From Drosophila persimilis (Eukaryota; Arthropoda; Insecta; Diptera; Drosophilidae): DNA of 64,000 nucleotides. Positions 41,529 through 52,926 of the stretch are shown here, piece by piece. Positions within the stretch are counted from its first letter, which is position 1. Every line of letters begins with the position of its first letter. The position numbers and the translations under genes are program-made. The stretch is from positions 930,001 to 994,000 of the forward strand of contig NW_020825327.1 of NCBI RefSeq assembly GCF_003286085.1. The letters are read 5' to 3'. The notes beneath the pieces are model-generated. The model was given only the letters and a program-made list of their open reading frames with translations, ran no database searches and was not told the origin of the DNA.

Positions 41529-44500
41529 GGCAGCATGCGCTGCTCTACTGCTCCACCTGGCCAAGGGTGGAGCCGACATAGTCCTCATTCAGGAGCCCTG
41601 GATCCTCGGAAACAGGGTCTCCGGTCTGAGGACTTCTGACTACAAGCTATATGTAGCTGAAACCGCAGGTAAAACTCGTACCTGCATTCTTGCAAAAAGA
41701 GAGTTGCACTTATTTTTGCTCCCAAATTTCAGCAATGAAGACCACACCGCAGTGAGCCTCGAAGGCCAGGAGCGCTCACTGAGGATCTGCTCCGCATACA
41801 TGGGGCATGAACAACCAGACCCCCCTCCACACGCGCCCCTCCGGGCTCTAATCGCAGACTGCTCGGCCAAGGACATCGGCCTAATTGTGGGGTGTGATGC
41901 CAATGCACATCACTGTCAGTGGGGAAGCACTGACACAAACGAAAGGGGTGAGTACCTTTTCAGTTACTTACTGACCACACAGATGGTCTTATTAAACCGG
42001 GGTAGTGATCCCACCTTTATCATTAAAAACCGCAAGGAGGTCCTGGACCTCACGCTTGCCTCTCATGAGATACAGCGTAACATTGTATCCTGGAGGGTCC
42101 TGGAAGAGCACTCCTTCTCGGACCACAGGTACGTGGAAACTGTCTCCTCCTTCTCAGTGCCGAAGCCAGTCCGATTCCGGAACATCAGGCGGACAAACTG
42201 GACTCGGTATTCTGACTACCTCTGTCGTGTTCTCCCTGAGCCCTCATCTGAGGAGGAGTTCTCCGCGGAGGCCACGACTCGCCTTCTTAAGATCTTTACC
42301 GACGCCTGCAATAAGGCGCTCGACAAAGCATGCCCCTCTGGCAAGAACAGAGGCCGGAAGAAACCTGAATGGTGGAATCCGAAACTGGGTGAACTCCGGA
42401 AAGCCTCCCGGAGACTCTTCAATAAAGCTAAGGCTGAAAACGTTGAGCAAAACTGGGCCGAGTACAAAGCCAGTCTGTCAACCTACAACAAAGAACTTAG
42501 AAAAGCCAAACGCGCCTCCTGGCGTAAGTTCTGCAGCGAAATCGAGAGTAACTCAGAAGCCTCACGCTTGCGCAGAGTTCTCTCGAAGACAACACCCACC
42601 CTGGGCTACTTGAAGAACACCGACCAGTCGTGGACTACGTCCAGCGAGGAGTCGCTAAATCTTCTCCTAAATACCCACTTCCCTGGCTGCGATGAAAACA
42701 GACCCAACTACCTCGCGCCTCCTTCCGTCGCCTCAAATGCCATCCTGAGACTGCTAAGCCAGGAGAACATTTCCTGGGCGATCAGAAGTTTTAAACCCTA
42801 CAAGTCCGCGGGGCCAGACGGCATTTTCCCTGCCCAACTGATTCACGCGGGACACAAAGCCATTAACTGGCTCAAAATAATTTACGAGGGAATCTTCTCC
42901 CACGGGTGCATTCCTGACACCTGGCTTCAGACCAAAGTCGTATTCATACCCAAGGCAGGCAAGCCCTCGCACACTGCCCCAAAAGATTTCAGACCCATAA
43001 GTCTATCGTCTTTTCTTCTAAAGGCGATGGAGCGGCTCCTGGGGCTGCATCTAACGGCGTGCATTCCGTCCAGTCTGATCTCAGACTCCCAGCATGCCTA
43101 TCGGAAGGGAAGATCCACCGAAACGGCCCTCCACTCGATCACATCGATCATCGAAGCGTCCCTTAATTTTAAGGAGTACACCCTAGTAGCCTTCCTCGAC
43201 ATAGAAGGCGCCTTTAACAACATCCTTCCGACCGCCATCACGGGCGCACTGACGGATCTGGGCGTTGACTCCAGGACGGTGAGCCTGATCGATCAGATGC
43301 TACAATGCAGGACGGTTGAGGCATCACTGGGGACGTCAACGGGTACCAGATTTGTCAGTAGAGGCACACCGCAGGACGGAGTCCTCTCGCCCTCCTATGG
43401 AACATGGCAGTGAACACACTGTTGCGGGAGATAGAGGGGGATGGCTGCCGTGTGGTGGCGTACGCGGACGATGTTGCCATAGCATTCTCCGGAAAATTTC
43501 CGCAGACGTTGTGTGAGTGCATGACAAGTACTCCCACGAAAATGTCGAAATGGGCAGACAAATGCGGGTTAGGCGTCAACCCGTCTAAAACGGAACTGGT
43601 GCTTTTCACTAGGAAGTACAAAGTTCCGGCACTGATTCCCCCAAGACTATGTGGGGAAACGCTAGTCTTCAGCAACAACGCCAAGTATCTTGGCCTAATC
43701 CTCGATAGAAAGCTCGATTGGAAATTGAGCATAGAGGATAGAGTAAAGAAGGCCACAGTGGCCCTCTATACTTGCAGGAAAGCCATCGGACTAAAATGGG
43801 GAATGACCCCCTATATAGTTCGGTGGCTCTACACCGCCATCATACGACCAATCATGCTCTATGGAGTGGTGGTATGGTGGCCAGCCTTGGACAAAAGGAC
43901 AGGCCTCAATAAACTCAGCAGAGTTCAACGCATGGCAGAGCTATGCATAACTGGCAGGCTACGCACTACTCCAGGGGAAGCCCTGGATACTGTGCTGGAC
44001 CTCCTCCCGGTTGATCTCATGGGAAAGAAGGTGGCAACACTTTCCGCCCTCCGAATGAGAGAAGCCAGACTGTGGAAAGCATCCGCGGTTGGGCACTCGG
44101 GAATCCTGATGAGACTCCCGCAATTACCAGAGAGGACAGATTACTGTATCCCCAGTGATCACCTCTCGACGCCCTTCCAGGTATCAATCCCATCTAGGGA
44201 GGACTGGGAGATGGGCGAACCAGGGCCTGCAAATGCGGTCCACTTCTACACTGATGGCTCAAAGCTAGACGGCCGCGTGGGAGGCGGAGTCTACTGCAGC
44301 GAGCTGAACATCAGTCATTGCTTCAGGCTCCCGGATCACTGTAGTGTGTTCCAAGCGGAGGTTGAAGCCATCAAGGAGGCCATTTCGATCGTCTCCAAAC
44401 TACTCCTAGATACGCACTTAGTGTGCGTCTTCTCGGACAGCCAAGCAGCTATCAAAGCTCTAGGCTCAATATCGTCGAACTCAGCGACTGTAAATGACTG

Positions 44501-45011
44501 CCGCAGGTCTCTGCACGAGATCGCAGAGCAGTTAGATCTCTTCCTTATATGGGTCCCCGGCCACAGGGACATCGAGGGGAATGACGCCGCCGACGAGCTA
44601 GCCAGGCAGGGTACTACGATTCCTCTCCTATCGGAGAGGGAGCAAGTAGCGATGCCCTTGGCTAAGTGCAGGCTCCTAACGCACGAATTGTTCGAGCAAA
44701 ATGCCAATAGGAGATGGCAGCAAACCGTTTCCTGTAAAGTCTCAAGATTGATATGGCCATATCGATCGAAGAAGCGCTCAGCAGAGCTGTATAAACTCAG
44801 CAGAGCACAGTGCTCTGCAGTTACTAGAGCCATTACGGGCCGCTTTCCTCACGGACATTTCGGACCTATCCGTAATCAAACCAGGGACCTTGTCCAAATA
44901 CATCCAAGCCACCGGATGGGACTGCCCTTAACCTGCAGTAGTATGCTCTCACGGTTGGGGCAACGCGAAGGGGCACATGCCCATGCGGCAACACAACGGA
45001 CCTGTTTATAG
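41488..45011 (+). pseudogene. LOA LINE ORF2: endonuclease, RT, RNase H (one frameshift)
   Basis: Starts at ATG 41488 with LTLLQINLHHCKAACAALL. Endonuclease: IVLIQEPWI (Glu), GCDANAHHCQWG (Asp/Asn) and FSDHRYVE (His). RT: YKSAGPDGIFPAQLI, FRPISLSSFLLKAMERLL, VAFLDIEGAFNNI (motif A), RGTPQDGVLSP (motif B) and VAYADDVAIAF (motif C). Between motifs B and C the frame shifts (43385-43413), which splits the protein. RNase H: FYTDGSKLDGRVGGGVY (Asp), FQAEVEAIKEA (Glu), VFSDSQAAIKAL (Asp) and PGHRDIEGNDAADELA. The C-terminal end is short. All catalytic residues of the three enzymes are visible. ORF2 lies in +1 relative to the ORF1 frame. Confidence 0.92.
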
Positions 45012-45091
45012 GTCCAAGTGAGCTTGGGAGGCGGGAGGCTCTTATCCCCCCCCCCCCTCCCGGCTACCGCTTTAACCTAACCTAACCTATA

Positions 45092-45250
45092 GGGAAATCG
45101 GACGAACTATTTCTACCCACTGAGACAGGATGAGATAATGGATTTTATACCGGATTTTCGGTTATCTTTTTAATTAGCTGGCGACATAATATATTATAAT
45201 AAAACAACTATGTAGGCTAATAATAATAATTATATATAATGCACTTCACT
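45092..45250 (-). pseudogene. THAP-domain remnant, N-terminal side
   Basis: On the minus strand 45106-45092 encodes FVRFP, the THAP (F/H)-x-(F)P motif, next to the LINE target site. Upstream (up to about 45250) stops are frequent, so the N-terminal CxxC half is not convincing. The assignment depends on the match at 39334-39600. Confidence 0.35.
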
Positions 45251-45299
45251 GCGCACTGATTCTACAGACACACTCAACGCATTCACTTGCCGAAAAGGG

Positions 45300-45500
45300 G
45301 GAGATAGGCTAGCCACTCAAACCTAGAGCTTTTATCTGCATGCCTCTTAGTCCTACTATGCCTTGCTTAACAAACTCTCAGTCACACGTGGATATGCATA
45401 TGCAGGTCTCTTAATCCTAGTGAAAATGCAGCTTTCTCCACAAAATCTCACTTACTATTCATATGCAGGTCTTTTAGTCCTTCCAGCATATGCACATTTA
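45300..45500 (+). repeat. Imperfect tandem units with TGCAGGTCTCTTAGTCCT
   Basis: Three loose copies of a ~70-base unit: CTGCATGCCTCTTAGTCCTAC near 45338, ATGCAGGTCTCTTAATCCTAG near 45400 and ATGCAGGTCTTTTAGTCCTTC near 45464. The spacing is irregular. No protein. Confidence 0.5.
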
Positions 45501-45660
45501 AGCACAAACACTTACACCCACTTAGATAAAAAAAAGGGGAATCTAATATAATCTAATGTAATTAATGTGGCATAAAAGCAACGTACTAGCGGAAAAACGA
45601 ATCAGTTGTCTTTCTCCCAAGATACGCATTCCTTCCCACATGCACTTGCGTGCCCTTTTC

Positions 45661-45925
45661 TAAGAAGCTTGCCACCAAAACATCAAGACAACAGTAATTT
45701 TAAATAACATCATGCAATATACGAATGTAAACTGATATATTTATGTAAATATGTATGTATGTATGTACATAAGATGTTTCACAATTGACTTTATACTGAT
45801 TAATTGTCCATGAGAGTATTCAATTTGCGACCGGTATCTACATTTTTTTTTTCCATCCGTTTCTGTTTCTGGTGTAAAACGAATTCCATATATGTATATG
45901 TATGTATGCATATTTTTTTTAGTAT
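45661..45925 (+). repeat. Unnamed repeat Y, copy 1
   Basis: Shares AAGAAGCTTGCCACCAA, CAACAGTAATTTT, ATGCAATATACGAATGTAA and ATTGTCCATGAGAGTATTCA with 62175-62460, in the same order and orientation. Coverage is patchy; the family is not recognised. Confidence 0.7.
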
Positions 45926-46055
45926 GTGGATTGTCGGGTCAAGCAGCTTAAATATTTTAAATTATTTCCAGTGGTGCGGCCCAAAGGAAATGCATTTTGG
46001 TGTTGTCGTTTCCAATGCCCCCACTGCAAAGATCATTTGCTACCGCATATGCGCA

Positions 46056-46405
46056 TGCAGCGGAATTCTTTCTTCTCCTTATGTCGCAATCTCTCGTACT
46101 TGGCTTAACAGCGTCTCCGAGCAGCTCTAACGCTCTCGGGCTATCATACGCTCTCGCTCGCGTCTAAGCTTGCTGCATAGGGCCCGGCAATTTGGCCCGT
46201 CAGCCCTTGCATGGGCAGTCTTGAGCTAATCGTCGCAGCTATTAGATTAACATCCTCGCATCAATCGTTCGCCCCAATCATCCCCATATGTACATACGCG
46301 ATAAGTTGGTTTACATATGCAAATAAATTGTGAATTATAAACAGCCTCTCGACTTTCATTAACTTCAAATTGCAACAGTTATTAAAAACGCTTAATAGCT
46401 TAACA
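46056..46405 (+). repeat. BEL array LTR1
   Basis: 350 bp with an AATAAA near 46322. It differs from LTR2 and LTR3 at positions in ACTTGGC/ACTCGGC, GTCTCCG/GTCCCCG and CTCTCGGGC/CTCTCTGGC. Confidence 0.93.
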
Positions 46406-46407
46406 TT

Positions 46408-46426
46408 TGGTGACCCCGACGTGATT
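46408..46426 (+). promoter_or_regulatory. Primer-binding site of BEL unit 1
   Basis: TGGTGACCCCGACGTGATT, two bases after the LTR end; a second copy follows LTR2 at 49656. It is absent after LTR3, confirming that LTR3 is the right end. Confidence 0.85.
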
Positions 46427-46796
46427 GTGCAATAAATAATCAATCAGTGCAATCACAAACTAATATAGCATTCAAAGATCTAAACTAATTGCCATCTCAA
46501 CCAGTGTCATCGACCACATAAGTTATCCATACATATATACACCGGCCTCCCCTGCATATTCGGTAGTGCACGTAGCTGTTAGCTTTCGCTTCTCTTTTCG
46601 GTCATCTTCCAGTAAGAAACGTTTCTTACACCGGCCGCCTTTGTATATACGGTTGGTACATAGCTGTGCAAGCGGTGCTCGGCTATTGTCGTCTATTGCT
46701 CATGTTACTCTTTGCGATCATCTTCCCGCTAGAGACGTGGCTCTCCCTGCTAACGCTACCGCTACCAAGGAAATCAATGCTGCTAACGAAATTCCA

Positions 46797-48213
46797 ATGA
46801 CCAGTGAGCAAAACAGGGTATCTTGCTTGAAGCTAAAGTCAACGGAATTATGCGAGAAAATGAAAAGGTTAGTTACCGCCTGGCAGAATGAGTCGTCGGA
46901 CTATGACTACTATATCTCGTGGAAAAGCAAGAGCAAGTCGAGAAGTTGATCGGCAAATTTGAGATGTTTCACGGCGAGCTTGAGGAATTGGATACAAACC
47001 AAATTCACAGTGGTTTGTGTGACATTTTTGAGTCAGTTGCCAGCTCGCTGAAGGCGGCGATTATGAGGGAAATGGCTAAGAGTAGCGGCCGCATGCCGTT
47101 TCATTCTACCTTGGCTGGAGGAAATACTACGGTTGAGTTTGCCGGCTCGCAATTTCTACCTCACCGTAGACAAGTACCATCCCTGCCTCCTATACAATTG
47201 CCGACGTTTAGCGGCGGGTATGTGAACTGGACGGACTTCTATTCAGTGTTTGCCACCATCATCGACAGCCATCCGGACTTAACAAACATAGAAAAGCTCC
47301 AGCATTTGCGTTCCTGTCTGCGGGATTCGGCATTGGAGACTGTTCGGTCGCGCTGGAAATCTCAGATGGCAATTATGCTGTGTCATTAGATTTGTTGGAA
47401 AACAGATTCAATAATCGGCGATTGGTCTTTCAGGCACACATCAATGAGATCTTGGCGCTCCAGGCTGTGGAACCTGGGTCAGTGGTCATGCTTCGGGAGC
47501 TTTCAGACAAGTTCAATTCACATATGCGCGCGCTCCAGGGTTTGGGCACCACTGAGCAGATCGCAGGATGCATCGTCGTGCAGGAGCTTCTCCGAAAACT
47601 GGATCCAGCGAGCCAAGAGAAGTGGGAGGAACGATTCAACGACCCCCCATTCGCCAACTTAATTCCGTCGTGGGAATTTATGGCCTCGTTCTTGGAGCAG
47701 CGATGCAGATCATTGGAGACGATGGACTTTTCTATGGCAAGCTATGCGTTGAGCAATCAGGTGGGCAGAAGTAGAAAGCATAATAATTCTAGGTCCACAT
47801 TGGTTACAACGAACCAAACCGTAGCACGCTGCGCGCTGTGCAACGATGGTGCTCACGAGGTCCAGCACTGTCAGAAGGTTAAAGCGCTGTCCCCCACAAA
47901 TCGCCATAAAGAAGCCAAGCGGCTTTCCCTGTGTATAAATTATCTCAGACAAGGCATCGATTACTTCAGTGCACCTCGAGCAACTGTCGCACCTGCGGGG
48001 GTAGACACCATACCCTCCTTCATTTTGGTAGCCCTGAAGATACCGCAGTCCAAAGGAAATCAGCGCCGTATACTCCATCTCAGTCTACGCTGTCTGAGTC
48101 TACGCCGTCTGAGCATACCACTGAGCCCTCTACTTCAGCGGCTACCTCGTCTGCCCTTATTGCCCAAGATCTCAGGAATGGTGTTGTTCTACTTGCCACG
48201 GCCACGGTCTTAG
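46797..48213 (+). pseudogene. BEL unit 1 Gag
   Basis: Gag from the ATG at 46797 (TSEQNRVSCLKLKSTELC). A frame change near 46918 leads to the frame of EKLIGKFEMFHGELEELD and LPPIQLPTFSGGYVNWTDFYS. It ends at 47389 and resumes at 47380 in the next frame with LLENRFNNRRLVFQAHI and LRELSDKFNSHMRALQGLG. This is the conserved BEL capsid. Near 47830 there is a knuckle CALCNDGAHEVQHC. A further frame change at 47931 leads into a second knuckle CRTCGGRHHTLLH. These three shifts are shared with unit 2, so they predate the duplication. Confidence 0.85.
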
Positions 48214-48705
48214 TCAAAAATTGTTCCGGAGTTTTAGTTCCCTGCCGAGCGTTGCTGGATTCCGGCTCCCAGTTGCATCTAATAACTTCTCGTTTCGCGA
48301 ATCAGCTTCAGCTTCGAAAAATGAAATCATCGACTGCAGTCTCGGGAATAGGCGACACTAGCTTCGTCACGGATGGATTTTCGGTCAACGTTAGCCTGCA
48401 CTCTCACTCATCGGATTACTCAACTCTCATCACTGCCATTGTAGCCCCTAGCATAACCGATCGACAGCCAAGCTTTGGAATTGACACTCAAAACTGGAAC
48501 ATTCCATCTACACATAACACTATCTGATCCGGAGTTTTATAAGCCGCAGCGCGTCGATCTGCTAATTGGCGAAAGTCTGTTATTCGAACTCCTGTGTGTT
48601 GGTCAGTTAGATCGTCGCCCTGATGTTAAATCTCAGTATGCAGCATTTATAAAGGAGTACCTTGATTTAGGCCATATGTCTCAGGTTCCTACCCAGTCAA
48701 GATAG
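48000..48705 (+). pseudogene. BEL unit 1 protease, fused to RT scrap
   Basis: Ser/Thr-rich linker, then CRALLDSGSQLHLITSRFANQL with the retropepsin DSG triplet. The frame ends at 48527 and the next one reads FYKPQRVDLLIGESLLFELLC, then QYAAFIKEYLDLGHMSQVP, which belongs to the RT start. The region between them is short, so one deletion lies here. At about 48705 the sequence jumps to integrase, a second and larger deletion. Confidence 0.75.
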
Positions 48706-49378
48706 TTCTACGACTTGGTCGAAGCTATGGACTGGACATTCCTCCGCGCTCCCCTCATTTTGGTGGTCTATGGGAGGCTGCAGTGAAGACGGCCAAGTAC
48801 CACTTCTACCGTGCGATAGGCAACTCGGTTCTTGGATTTGACGAGCTGCTTGCCGCAACACGGCAGTGATTAATTCAAGACCTTTAGTTTCAATTTCAGA
48901 GAGCCCTGCCGATCTAGATGTTCTAACTCCAGCGCATTTCTTGAATGGTGGCCCTCCTTCTTTGTTCGCTGAGCCTGACGTCACGCAGCTAAACTTCGAT
49001 CGCCTGGACGGCTGGCAGCGCGTTTCGTACCTTCAGCAGCTCTTTTGGTCCCGGTGGAAGGAGGAGTACATAACGTCACTGCAGCAGCGCTCAAAGTGGC
49101 GCACTGCGAAGCCTAGTTTAGCAGTCGCAGATTTGGTGCTTGTCAAGGATGAGAATCTTCCTCCCATGAAGTGGCCACTGGCGAGAGTGGTAGAGCTTTT
49201 GCCTGGACGAGATGGCGTTTCCCGAGTTGCTGTGCTGAAGACGTCATCTGGAATCACCAAGCGCGCCGTCAACAAGCTGTGCCTGCTGCCTCTTAAAGAT
49301 GCATGCAGCGGAATTCATTCTTCTCCTTATGTCGCAATCTCTCGTACTCGGCTTAACAGCGTCCCCGAGCAGCTCTAA
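48706..49378 (+). pseudogene. BEL unit 1 integrase C-terminal part
   Basis: Begins inside the integrase core: HFGGLWEAAVKTAK-like residues in one frame (48757-48799), then from 48866 INSRPLVSISESPADLDVL, FLNGGPPSLFAEPDV and LQQLFWSRWKEEYI, the GPY/F-like DNA-binding tail of BEL integrase (MKWPLARVVELLPGRDGVSRV). The stop codon at 49376-49378 lies inside LTR2, so the last ~25 residues are LTR-encoded. RT, RNase H and two of the three DDE residues are deleted. Confidence 0.85.
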
Positions 49379-49653
49379 CGCTCTCTGGCTATCATACGCT
49401 CTCGCTCGCGTCTAAGCTTGCTGCATAGGGCCCGGCAATTTGGCCCGTCAGCCCTTGCATGGGCAGTCTTGAGCTAATCGTCGCAGCTATTAGATTAACA
49501 TCCTCGCATCAATCGTTCGCCCCAATCATCCCCATATGTACATACGCGATAAGTTGGTTTACATATGCAAATAAATTGTGAATTATAAACAGCCTCTCGA
49601 CTTTCATTAACTTCAAATTGCAACAGTTATTAAAAACGCTTAATAGCTTAACA
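49304..49653 (+). repeat. BEL array LTR2 (shared)
   Basis: 350 bp; serves as the 3' LTR of unit 1 and the 5' LTR of unit 2. It is followed by the primer site at 49656-49674. It has ATTCATTC where LTR1 and LTR3 have ATTCTTTC. Confidence 0.93.
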
Positions 49654-50046
49654 TTTGGTGACCCCGACGTGATTGTGCAATAAATAATCAATCAGTGCAA
49701 TCACAAACTAATATAGCATTCAAAGATCTAAACTAATTGCCATCTCAACCAGTGTCATCGACTACATAAGTTATCCATACATATATACACCGGCCTCCCC
49801 TGCATATTCGGTAGTGCACGTAGCTGTTAGCTTTCGCTTCTCTTTTCGGTCATCTTCCAGTAAGAAACGTTTCTTACACCGGCCGCCTTTGTATATACGG
49901 TTGGTACATAGCTGTTCGCTTGCTGTGCTCGGCTATTGTCGTCTATTGCTCATGTTACTCTTTGCGATCATCTTCCCGCTAGAGACGTGGCTCTCCCTGC
50001 TAACGCTACCGCTACCAAGGAAATCAATGCTGCTAACGAAATTCCA

Positions 50047-51463
50047 ATGACCAGTGAGCAAAACAGGGTATCTTGCTTGAAGCTAAAGTCAACGAAATTA
50101 TGCGAGAAAATGAAAAGGTTAGTTACCGCTTGGCAGAATGAGTCGTCGGACTATGACTACTATATCTCGTGGAAAAGCAAGAGCAAGTCGAGAAGTTGAT
50201 CGGCAAATTTGAGATGTTTCACGGCGAGCTTGAGGAATTGGATACAAACCAAATTCACAGTGGTTTGTGTGACATTTTTGAGTCAGTTGCCAGCTCGCTG
50301 AAGGCGGCGATTATGAGGGAAATGGCTAAGAGTAGCGGCCGCATGCCGTTTCATTCTACCTTGGCTGGAGGAAACACTACGGTTGAGTTTGCCGGCTCGC
50401 AATTTCTACCTCACCGTAGACAAGTACCATCCCTGCCTCCTATACAATTGCCGACGTTTAGCGGCGGGTATGTGAACTGGACGGACTTCTATTCAGTGTT
50501 TGCCACCATCATCGACAGCCATCCGGACTTAACAAACATAGAAAAGCTCCAGCATTTGCGTTCCTGTCTGCGGGATTCGGCATTGGAGACTGTTCGGTCG
50601 CGCTGGAAATCTCAGATGGCAATTATGCTGTGTCATTAGATTTGTTGGAAAACAGATTCAATAATCGGCGATTGGTCTTTCAGGCACACATCAATGAGAT
50701 CTTGGCGCTCCAGGCTGTGGAACCTGGGTCAGTGGTCATGCTTCGGGAGCTTTCAGACAAGTTCAATTCACATATGCGCGCGCTCCAGGGTTTGGGCACC
50801 ACTGAGCAGATCGCAGGATGCATCGTCGTGCAGGAGCTTCTCCGAAAACTGGATCCAGCGAGCCAAGAGAAGTGGGAGGAACGATTCAACGACCCCCCAT
50901 TCGCCAACTTAATTCCGTCGTGGGAATTTATGGCCTCGTTCTTGGAGCAGCGATGCAGATCATTGGAGACGATGGACTTTTCTATGGCAAGCTATGCGTT
51001 GAGCAATCAGGTGGGCAGAAGTAGAAAGCATAATAATTCTAGGTCCACATTGGTTACAACGAACCAAACCGTAGCACGCTGCGCGCTGTGCAACGATGGT
51101 GCTCACGAGGTCCAGCACTGTCAGAAGGTTAAAGCGCTGTCCCCCACAAATCGCCATAAAGAAGCCAAGCGGCTTTCCCTGTGTATAAATTATCTCAGAC
51201 AAGGCATCGATTACTTCAGTGCACCTCGAGCAACTGTCGCACCTGCGGGGGTAGACACCATACCCTCCTTCATTTTGGTAGCCCTGAAGATACCGCAGTC
51301 CAAAGGAAATCAGCGCCGTATACTCCATCTCAGTCTACGCTGTCTGAGTCTACGCCGTCTGAGCATACCACTGAGCCCTCTACTTCAGCGGCTACCTCGT
51401 CTGCCCTTATTGCCCAAGATCTCAGGAATGGTGTTGTTCTACTTGCCACGGCCACGGTCTTAG
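50047..51463 (+). pseudogene. BEL unit 2 Gag
   Basis: Same protein and same frame breaks as unit 1, 3250 bases downstream. Differences are a handful of single bases (for example ACGAAATTA for ACGGAATTA, ACCGCTT for ACCGCCT, GGAAACACT for GGAAATACT) and the 5' leader near 49912, which reads TTCGCTTGCTGT where unit 1 has TGCAAGCGGT. Confidence 0.85.
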
Positions 51464-51955
51464 TCAAAAATTGTTCCGGAGTTTTAGTTCCCTGCCGAGC
51501 GTTGCTGGATTCCGGCTCCCAGTTGCATCTAATAACTTCTCGTTTCGCGAATCAGCTTCAGCTTCGAAAAATGAAATCATCGACTGCAGTCTCGGGAATA
51601 GGCGACACTAGCTTCGTCACGGATGGATTTTCGGTCAACGTTAGCCTGCACTCTCGCTCATCGGATTACTCAACTCTCATCACTGCCATTGTAGCCCCTA
51701 GCATAACCGATCGACAGCCAAGCTTTGGAATTGACACTCAAAACTGGAACATTCCATCTACACATAACACTATCTGATCCGGAGTTTTATAAGCCGCAGC
51801 GCGTCGATCTGCTAATTGGCGAAAGTCTGTTATTCGAACTCCTGTGTGTTGGTCAGTTAGATCGTCGCCCTGATGTTAAATCTCAGTATGCAGCATTTAT
51901 AAAGGAGTACCTTGATTTAGGCCATATGTCTCAGGTTCCTACCCAGTCAAGATAG
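51250..51955 (+). pseudogene. BEL unit 2 protease, fused to RT scrap
   Basis: Copy of 48000-48705. One visible change is CTCTCGCTCATCGG for CTCTCACTCATCGG (Arg for His). The two deletion junctions are the same as in unit 1. Confidence 0.75.
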
Positions 51956-52628
51956 TTCTACGACTTGGTCGAAGCTATGGACTGGACATTCCTCCGCGCT
52001 CCCCTCATTTTGGTGGTCTATGGGAGGCTGCAGTGAAGACGGCCAAGTACCACTTCTACCGTGCGATAGGCAACTCGGTTCTTGGATTTGACGAGCTGCT
52101 TGCCGCAACACGGCAGTGATTAATTCAAGACCTTTAGTTTCAATTTCAGAGAGCCCTGCCGATCTAGATGTTCTAACTCCAGCGCATTTCTTGAATGGTG
52201 GCCCTCCTTCTTTGTTCGCTGAGCCTGACGTCACGCAGCTAAACTTCGATCGCCTGGACGGCTGGCAGCGCGTTTCGTACCTTCAGCAGCTCTTTTGGTC
52301 CCGGTGGAAGGAGGAGTACATAACGTCACTGCAGCAGCGCTCAAAGTGGCGCACTGCGAAGCCTAGTTTAGCAGTCGCAGATTTGGTGCTTGTCAAGGAT
52401 GAGAATCTTCCTCCCATGAAGTGGCCACTGGCGAGAGTGGTAGAGCTTTTGCCTGGACGAGATGGCGTTTCCCGAGTTGCTGTGCTGAAGACGTCATCTG
52501 GAATCACCAAGCGCGCCGTCAACAAGCTGTGCCTGCTGCCTCTTAAAGATGCATGCAGCGGAATTCTTTCTTCTCCTTATGTCGCAATCTCTCGTACTCG
52601 GCTTAACAGCGTCCCCGAGCAGCTCTAA
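51956..52628 (+). pseudogene. BEL unit 2 integrase C-terminal part
   Basis: Copy of 48706-49378 with the stop at 52626-52628 inside LTR3. The only protein difference noticed is ILSS for IHSS in the LTR-encoded tail. Confidence 0.85.
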
Positions 52629-52903
52629 CGCTCTCTGGCTATCATACGCTCTCGCTCGCGTCTAAGCTTGCTGCATAGGGCCCGGCAATTTGGCCCGTCA
52701 GCCCTTGCATGGGCAGTCTTGAGCTAATCGTCGCAGCTATTAGATTAACATCCTCGCATCAATCGTTCGCCCCAATCATCCCCATATGTACATACGCGAT
52801 AAGTTGGTTTACATATGCAAATAAATTGTGAATTATAAACAGCCTCTCGACTTTCATTAACTTCAAATTGCAACAGTTATTAAAAACGCTTAATAGCTTA
52901 ACA
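52554..52903 (+). repeat. BEL array LTR3
   Basis: Right end of the array. After GCTTAACA the sequence continues TGGATAATAAATTAG, with no primer site, then repeat X. Confidence 0.93.
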
Positions 52904-52926
52904 TGGATAATAAATTAGTTCTTATA

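Larger units (their letters stand above)
39603..45087 (+). mobile_element. Almost intact LOA-clade LINE
   Basis: A ~5.5-kb LINE with 5' UTR (39603-40082), ORF1, an overlapping ORF2 containing endonuclease, RT and RNase H, a short C-rich 3' UTR and a TAACC-type tail (CTAACCTAACCTA). It is flanked by TATAGGG at 39596-39602 and 45088-45094, a 7-bp target duplication. RNase H in ORF2 and the general layout point to the LOA/Bilbo/TRIM group. One frameshift in ORF2 is the only obvious lesion. Confidence 0.88.
46056..52903 (+). mobile_element. Tandem array of an internally deleted BEL/Pao element
   Basis: Order is LTR1 (46056-46405), internal 1, LTR2 (49304-49653), internal 2, LTR3 (52554-52903). 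All LTRs are 350 bp, start TGCAGCGGAATTC and end GCTTAACA. Internal regions are 2898 and 2900 bp and nearly identical. The middle LTR is shared by both units. Both units carry the same big deletion of RT, RNase H and most of integrase and the same frame breaks. No matching 5-bp duplication flanks the array, so insertion and later recombination are both possible. Confidence 0.93.

Noticed and set aside
45060-45090. CCTAACCTAACCTA as a telomere-type repeat.
   Set aside because: Drosophila telomeres lack such repeats; this is the short tail of the LOA LINE beside its target duplication.
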